A stretch of 43,111 bases of DNA. It comes from Deltaproteobacteria bacterium. GTDB lineage: Bacteria; Desulfobacterota; Desulfobulbia; Desulfobulbales; SURF-16. The notes beneath the pieces are model-generated. The model searched no databases. It had not been told where the DNA came from and saw nothing but the letters and a program-made list of their open reading frames with translations. How positions within the stretch are numbered: position 1 is the stretch's first letter; each line of letters starts with the position of its first letter. The translations under genes were made by a program, and so were the position numbers. This document shows positions 38,941-43,111 of the stretch, piece by piece. Where the stretch lies: the NCBI GenBank assembly GCA_029933005.1, contig JAOZOY010000018.1, positions 1 through 43,111 of the forward strand. The letters run 5' to 3'.

Positions 38941-41262
38941 TTATTTTTTTAACTCGTTTTGGACGGCGATCCCCAGTTGTTTCAGGGAATAGGGTTTTTT
39001 GATGAATTCACCGGCCCCGAGCTCCAGGGCCTTTTTAACTTCGATATCCTCTGAAAAGCCGCTGGCAATGACTGCTTTCTGGGTCGGATAAATTTTTTTT
39101 ATTTTTTCGTAGACCTGACGGCCGTTCATGTCGGGTTCAATAATCATGTCAAGGAGCAGCAAGTCAGCTGGATGTTCCTTAATCGCCTCGACTGCCTCCC
39201 CGCCATTGGCCGCGCATGCCACCTTATAGTCCAGCAGGGTCAGCATTTTGCCGGCAATCTCCCGCTGTTGTTTTTCGTCGTCAATCACCAAAATTAATTC
39301 CCCGTGGCCCTTGATATGATCAAGATCCACGGTTTCCTGCGCCAGGGAACGATCGTCCCTGGTGATCGGGAAATAAAGCGTGAAAGTTGTTCCATTTTTA
39401 TTACTGTCTACAGTAATGGAACCGTCATGATCCTGGATCGTATTCCAGACCACCGACAAGCCCAGGCCCGTACCGCTACGCCCCATTACTTTTTTTGTAT
39501 AAAACGGTTCGAAAATGTGCTCCAGATCCATGGTCGTAATTCCAGGGCCGTTATCCTGAACCTTCAGAACTGCATATTCCCCTTCCGCAACAGGCTGTGA
39601 GCCTTCAGCGGTTCTCTCGATGTATTGATTAAAGGTTGTAATTCTGATTTTTCCTTCATCGTCAATGGCCTCAACCGCGTTGGTGACCAGATTCATGAGC
39701 ACTTTTTGGATATGGATAGCAGAGCAGCGGATATTCATAAGGTCAGGAGAAAGTTTGCTCGCCACCTGGACGTGGGGATAACGAGAGGCGAGTTGATTAA
39801 ACTCGGGGGAATTTAGATAGTCGCTGACAAAATTATTAAGGTTGGCTGTTTTCTTGGCACTGGCTACTCCACGCGCCACGGTGAGCAAATCGTCCACCAC
39901 CGCGGCGGCCCTCTCGCCTGAAGCCTTGATGGTCTCAAGGGGCATTCGCATCTCGCTTTTTTTCGGAATCTCCATGAGCAGCAGTTCCGGATAACTGATA
40001 ATTCCGGAAAGGATATTATTCAGATCGTGGGCTACACCCCCGGCCATCATGCCGATGGCCTCCATTTTCTCGGAGCGTGTCAGACGCTTCTTGATCTCCT
40101 TTTGTCTTATTTCCGCCTGTTTACGATCCGTAATATCAAAAATAAGGACATGGAGTGCCTTTCTGTCTTCCTCCCAATCAATCAGCTGTCCGTGAATTTC
40201 ATATACTTTGCCGTTTTCTTCCCTTTCCCAGATGATGCGCTCTTTTTCCTTACCCTTGTCGAGCAATGTGGCTCTATCGATACAGCAAGGGCAGATTTCT
40301 GGTTGTTCTTTTTCGGTAAAGACCTGAAAACATTTACGTCCCACCACGTCACCGAATTTTTCTCTTGTGAAGCGGTTGACAAAGAGAATCTCCATGCTTT
40401 CCAGATCGACAACGTAAATAATGTTATCCATGCCGTCCAATACCATGGAAAAAAGTTGAAATGAATCTGCCAGAGTCTGGTGTGATCGTTCTAATTCCAG
40501 CATTTTTGAATGTCTTTGATATGTTAATTGAAGGAGAAAGGTTACAGCCAGTACAATAGATAAGGCAAGGCCGGCCTCTAAAAGGCGATATTGTTTCAGT
40601 TCAGCGGCTACGGACTGCTCGATGCGGGCCAGATGTTGCCGGCTTTTGAAAAAAAGAAGATTCGTGTTTTCATTCATGCGAACAAAAAGAGGGGAACACT
40701 CTTTTAAAAATGTTTTTATTTTTTGGATCAGTGGGAAAAGGTTTTGTGAATTCTGATTTTTTAAGTACCGGTCTCGAAGTTTGACCATAGCCATCAGACT
40801 CTCGAGCCTTTCCTCCACCTCGAGCAGTGCGGGACGTAATTCGATGATTTCCAGAATATAACGTTCCTGGTTGACGGGCTGGTAAGTTAACGTCGTGACC
40901 ATTTCATTTTGTTCCGGTAGATTCAGCGGAATGACATAATCGATGGAGCCACCCTTTTCGATCACGGAAAGAGCCTGTTTGATTTTGTTTGTTTTTTCAA
41001 AAATGATATCACGGTACAGTTGATGTATATTGGACTCACTTGAGGTGGGAAGTTTGAAAAAATAGGCCTCGATGTTGTTGAGATTATTAGAGATCATCTT
41101 GCCCAGCATAATTCTGTCGTGTTGATTTTCAGTCTGCAGTTCGAGCTTTTTTGTTTGTTGCAGAAAAAGATAGTGTTGCACCAGTAAAAGACCGAATCCG
41201 GCCAGGAAGATGACCAGGAAAATAGAGCTGTTACGGTTGATGGATTTAGATGTCTGTTTCAT
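38941..41262 (-). CDS. Hybrid sensor histidine kinase (PAS, kinase, receiver)
   Basis: 773 residues. A membrane segment at about 13-33, a periplasmic helical sensor of about 190 residues, a second segment near 230-248, then a PAS domain (DGMDNIIYVVDLESMEILFVNRFTREKFG) with a Cys-rich tail (RKCFQVFTEKEQPEICPCCIDRA). HisKA with GGVAHDLNNILSGI, HATPase with NLVTNAVEAI, DNGPGI and SGTGLGLSV. C-terminal receiver with D in LLLLDMIIEPDMNG. It overlaps the preceding binding-protein gene by 17 bases, so that lipoprotein is the likely input. No output regulator is adjacent. Confidence 0.92.
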   Translation of the reverse strand: MKQTSKSINRNSSIFLVIFLAGFGLLLVQHYLFLQQTKKLELQTENQHDRIMLGKMISNNLNNIEAYFFKLPTSSESNIHQLYRDIIFEKTNKIKQALSVIEKGGSIDYVIPLNLPEQNEMVTTLTYQPVNQERYILEIIELRPALLEVEERLESLMAMVKLRDRYLKNQNSQNLFPLIQKIKTFLKECSPLFVRMNENTNLLFFKSRQHLARIEQSVAAELKQYRLLEAGLALSIVLAVTFLLQLTYQRHSKMLELERSHQTLADSFQLFSMVLDGMDNIIYVVDLESMEILFVNRFTREKFGDVVGRKCFQVFTEKEQPEICPCCIDRATLLDKGKEKERIIWEREENGKVYEIHGQLIDWEEDRKALHVLIFDITDRKQAEIRQKEIKKRLTRSEKMEAIGMMAGGVAHDLNNILSGIISYPELLLMEIPKKSEMRMPLETIKASGERAAAVVDDLLTVARGVASAKKTANLNNFVSDYLNSPEFNQLASRYPHVQVASKLSPDLMNIRCSAIHIQKVLMNLVTNAVEAIDDEGKIRITTFNQYIERTAEGSQPVAEGEYAVLKVQDNGPGITTMDLEHIFEPFYTKKVMGRSGTGLGLSVVWNTIQDHDGSITVDSNKNGTTFTLYFPITRDDRSLAQETVDLDHIKGHGELILVIDDEKQQREIAGKMLTLLDYKVACAANGGEAVEAIKEHPADLLLLDMIIEPDMNGRQVYEKIKKIYPTQKAVIASGFSEDIEVKKALELGAGEFIKKPYSLKQLGIAVQNELKK

Positions 41263-42046
41263 GTATGTTCATTTGTAAATGAAAACCGTAACGGCCAAAA
41301 ATTGTTTTTCCCTGGGGCGAGGAGGCCAGTTCCATAAAACGGGTGGCAATATCGGGATAAACGGAAAAGCGTAGCAGACCAAGAATCAGTGTGTTGCAGG
41401 AGGCGTCTTTTCCTTGCAGGAGCAGCGCATCCATGAATTCACGATTTTCATCCCATTGCGCCACAGCATACCAGTTTAAGGCCACATCCGCCTTTTTGTT
41501 TCGAATTGACAGCATTAAATCCTTGGAGTCGGTGGTCAGGTAGAGGGCATTATTCAATACCTTTTGGTAAAGTGAATGGCTGCGAAGGATGTTTTCGCTT
41601 ACCTTGCCGACACTGGAGCTTTTTGATGAGGCGATCATCACCCTGTATTTCTTGTCGGCAAGGTTTTCAAGGTCGGCAGAGATGGAAAGGGGATTGTTTT
41701 TCTGGACAATCAGAGCCAGGTGATTAAAGCCCACGGTCACGATTTTTGTCACAAGTCCTTCCTTAAGGCTTTGCTGAATGAAGGTCTCGTCACCGGCCAG
41801 ATAGAGATCGCCCAAGCCATTGACCTTGATGCTGCGCAGAAGGTTACCCGACCCACCCTGAATAATTTTTATGACGCAATTTCGCTCCGCTTCGATCAGG
41901 GAAGCAATTTCCTGTATGGGCCTGGTCATGGTGATGCCACAGAAAATGAGCAGTTCTTTTTTTGGATTTTCTTGCGGCTTGCCGTTACATCCGGCAAGAG
42001 AAAGTAAAAGGAGCACAAAAAATGAAATTTTGAAATAAGGCAACAT
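41246..42046 (-). CDS. ModA/PBP2-like binding lipoprotein coupled to a kinase
   Basis: 266 residues. The start at 42046 gives a lipoprotein signal ending in the lipobox L-A-G-C (LLLLSLAGCNG), with GGAT upstream; GTG 42067 would add seven residues. The mature part fits type-2 periplasmic binding proteins of the molybdate/tungstate kind: LLIFCGITMTRPIQEIASLIE, IIQGGSGNLLRSIKVNGLGDLYLAGDETFI, LALIVQKNNPLSI, NKKADVALNWYAV. No transporter genes follow; instead the gene overlaps a hybrid kinase. Inference: it senses an oxyanion or small ligand and passes the signal to the kinase. Confidence 0.82.
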   Translation of the reverse strand: MLPYFKISFFVLLLLSLAGCNGKPQENPKKELLIFCGITMTRPIQEIASLIEAERNCVIKIIQGGSGNLLRSIKVNGLGDLYLAGDETFIQQSLKEGLVTKIVTVGFNHLALIVQKNNPLSISADLENLADKKYRVMIASSKSSSVGKVSENILRSHSLYQKVLNNALYLTTDSKDLMLSIRNKKADVALNWYAVAQWDENREFMDALLLQGKDASCNTLILGLLRFSVYPDIATRFMELASSPQGKTIFGRYGFHLQMNIHETDI

Positions 42047-42291
42047 TTCTATCCAATCCTTAATCACTTTGTGAAACGTGATGTAACCGACTCAATGCCG
42101 GCAACAAATAAAGGTTCCGGAACTTCGGTTTGGTAGAGGCATATTTCCACACCTGAAGATAAAATCAAGGAAAAAGAAAAGAGCAGGAAGTGGAGGAAAT
42201 GAAAAATGGGGCAAAAGAGGATTGCGTTATTAAAGCTGGCAATCTGACTTTTAGAAAGAGCACTCAGATTCAACACGGCTTAGTTATAACA

Positions 42292-42765
42292 TCAGAATAA
42301 CTTTAAATGTTGCTGCAAAATGGCCAGTTCATATGAAACAAGAAGTGAGTAAATAAACAAGAAGGCGAATAGAATATGGTATCCGTAGAGAAATTTGAAT
42401 ATGCGGAAACGGTTATGGGCAATTACAATCAAAAGACCTATGGCTGTAAGCACATATTTGATGAAAAAGAAGATTTTGTAATCTTTTTCAATGAACATGT
42501 TCATGAAGGGATTGAGCTCTATGCCGCCATTGTTTACAATTATCATTGTAAAAAAGGTATCTGCCACGCATAAAAGAAGAATACCGAGTGATATGGCCAC
42601 AACAAAGGGTTCGTGACAGTCAACATAGTATCCTGCCTCTTGATCTTCATTTCTCCGTGCTGCCACCCGGCGTTTTCGGTAAGACGACAACATAAATGTC
42701 TTTAATGTGTATTGCCGGCGATCCACCTCTGATTGCCTGAGGTTATTTGGTTTATTTCTCTGCAT
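42292..42765 (-). CDS. DUF5658-like membrane protein
   Basis: 157 residues. A basic cytoplasmic N-terminus (about 35 residues, RKRRVAARRN), then three hydrophobic segments: FVVAISLGILLLCVADTFFTMIIV, FFFIKYVLTAIGLLIVIAHN, and YHILFAFLFIYSLLVSYELAI. The stretch ADTFFTMIIVNNGGIELNPFMN resembles, from memory, the DUF5658 family, whose function is unknown. No cofactor or catalytic motif is visible. It is separated by 245 bp from the ModA-like gene downstream. Confidence 0.7.
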   Translation of the reverse strand: MQRNKPNNLRQSEVDRRQYTLKTFMLSSYRKRRVAARRNEDQEAGYYVDCHEPFVVAISLGILLLCVADTFFTMIIVNNGGIELNPFMNMFIEKDYKIFFFIKYVLTAIGLLIVIAHNRFRIFKFLYGYHILFAFLFIYSLLVSYELAILQQHLKLF

Positions 42766-43040
42766 TGAATCGTCTGATACTCGTATTTTTTTCAGAAAAG
42801 TGAAAAGAAACGCATGTAATTTCGGTATAATGGAATTTGTTTGAAGCTGTTTGTGGGGGATATTTCTGTTAACCTCCTATATTTTAAGCAAAAATGAAGT
42901 CATTCGTAATAATGCCGGTTAGCATACCACATAACACTTAGCAAATTTTATGCCGGATTTAAGCCAAGCCTGCGTTGGCACAACATAACGTAACAGGCCC
43001 CTGTAATAATAGGGGCGTTCTTCAAATTATAAGTTTCCGT
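42766..43040. other. Intergenic, palindrome-rich, no gene seen
   Basis: About 275 bp. It has GCCCCT/AGGGGC with an eight-base loop (42998-43017), and repeats of a CATAACA-like motif and ATGCCGG (42912-42985). There is no T-run. I cannot assign a family. Confidence 0.4.
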
Positions 43041-43111
43041 GTAACCAATCACGGGCTAAAATCACCAAGCTTTCAGGTAACTCCTTATTCTATAAGCGTT
43101 TACAGGTGCCG
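43041..43111 (-). mobile_element. Truncated miniature element, subfamily B, cut by window edge
   Basis: It starts GTAACCAATCACGGG, then at about 50 bases TATAAGCGTTTACAGGTGCC. This matches the first part of 8311-8380 (GTAACCGTTCACCGGG, then GTAAGCGTTCATCAGTGCC) in order and approximate spacing. The rest lies outside the window. Confidence 0.6.

Noticed and set aside
42064-42276. 70-codon minus-strand frame with a hydrophobic stretch
   Set aside because: GTG start without a ribosome site, low-complexity Leu/Phe/Ser content, and overlap with the start region of the ModA-like gene. No family resemblance.
42912-43020. Integron attC-like palindrome
   Set aside because: There are inverted CATAAC/GTTATG-like pieces and a GGGGC hairpin, but no GTTRRRY/RYYYAAC core pair at proper spacing and no integrase or cassette array.
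1-43111. tRNA, rRNA, CRISPR arrays, prophage or defence islands
   Set aside because: No cloverleaf-type T-loop sequence, no regularly spaced repeats and no Cas, integrase, capsid or restriction genes were seen on either strand.

Overview
The window looks like a piece of an anaerobic, Gram-negative, flagellated bacterium, most likely a sulfate- or metal-reducing member of the Desulfobacterota (Desulfobulbales/Geobacter-like). This is inferred from gene content: a triheme c-type cytochrome, an outer-membrane LPS export pair (lptF/lptG), a TonB-dependent receptor, many PilZ proteins and histidine kinases, ASKHA-type reductive activators, and a short Cys-Cys peptide next to a radical SAM/SPASM enzyme. 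No rRNA, tRNA, CRISPR array, transposase or phage gene is visible.

Layout. 1-3800: PilZ proteins, a small exported Cys protein, a triheme cytochrome, and a membrane-anchored XRE/EF-hand protein with a secreted partner. 3600-5270 (minus): a small Cys protein and two overlapping genes related to BadF/HgdC-type ATPase systems. 5500-8270 (minus): lptF-lptG and the fluoride channel crcB. 8480-11900: a RACo-like ASKHA protein, thiol peroxidase, MFS transporter. 12330-15242: feoB with an N-terminal Cys cluster, then a DtxR-type regulator. 15270-25330: a signalling and peptide island, with a lone receiver, a sigma-54 response regulator, a TonB-dependent receptor, a 38-residue Cys-Cys peptide with its own promoter and terminator, a radical SAM/SPASM maturase, and on the other strand an operon of an ABC-type binding protein and a histidine kinase followed by a receiver-kinase. 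25505-30423: PilZ, panE, a universal stress protein, and a compact run of a kinase-like protein, a YkgJ-type Cys-cluster protein and a small Cys protein. 30932-36119: fliK-flgD-flgE. 36275-42765 (minus): a fused radical SAM/DUF2344 protein, a hybrid kinase coupled to a ModA-like lipoprotein, and a DUF5658-like membrane protein.

Two things stand out. First, the peptide-maturase locus: a strong promoter, ribosome site, tiny gene and intrinsic terminator sit between a TonB receptor (with an 11-G tract ahead of it) and a radical SAM/SPASM enzyme, flanked by sensory genes. It has the form of a ribosomally made, modified peptide system, possibly a metal-related one. Second, a family of ~153-156 bp miniature transposable elements: three closely related copies each have 14-bp terminal repeats starting GTAA and 8-bp target duplications, and a divergent subfamily has one complete copy, solo ends and partial copies at both window edges. 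The GTAA ends and 8-bp duplications match the IS66 family. One copy is inserted inside an older solo end, and the large internal stem is kept although its sequence differs between copies. Both window edges fall inside these elements, which suggests a contig broken at repeats.
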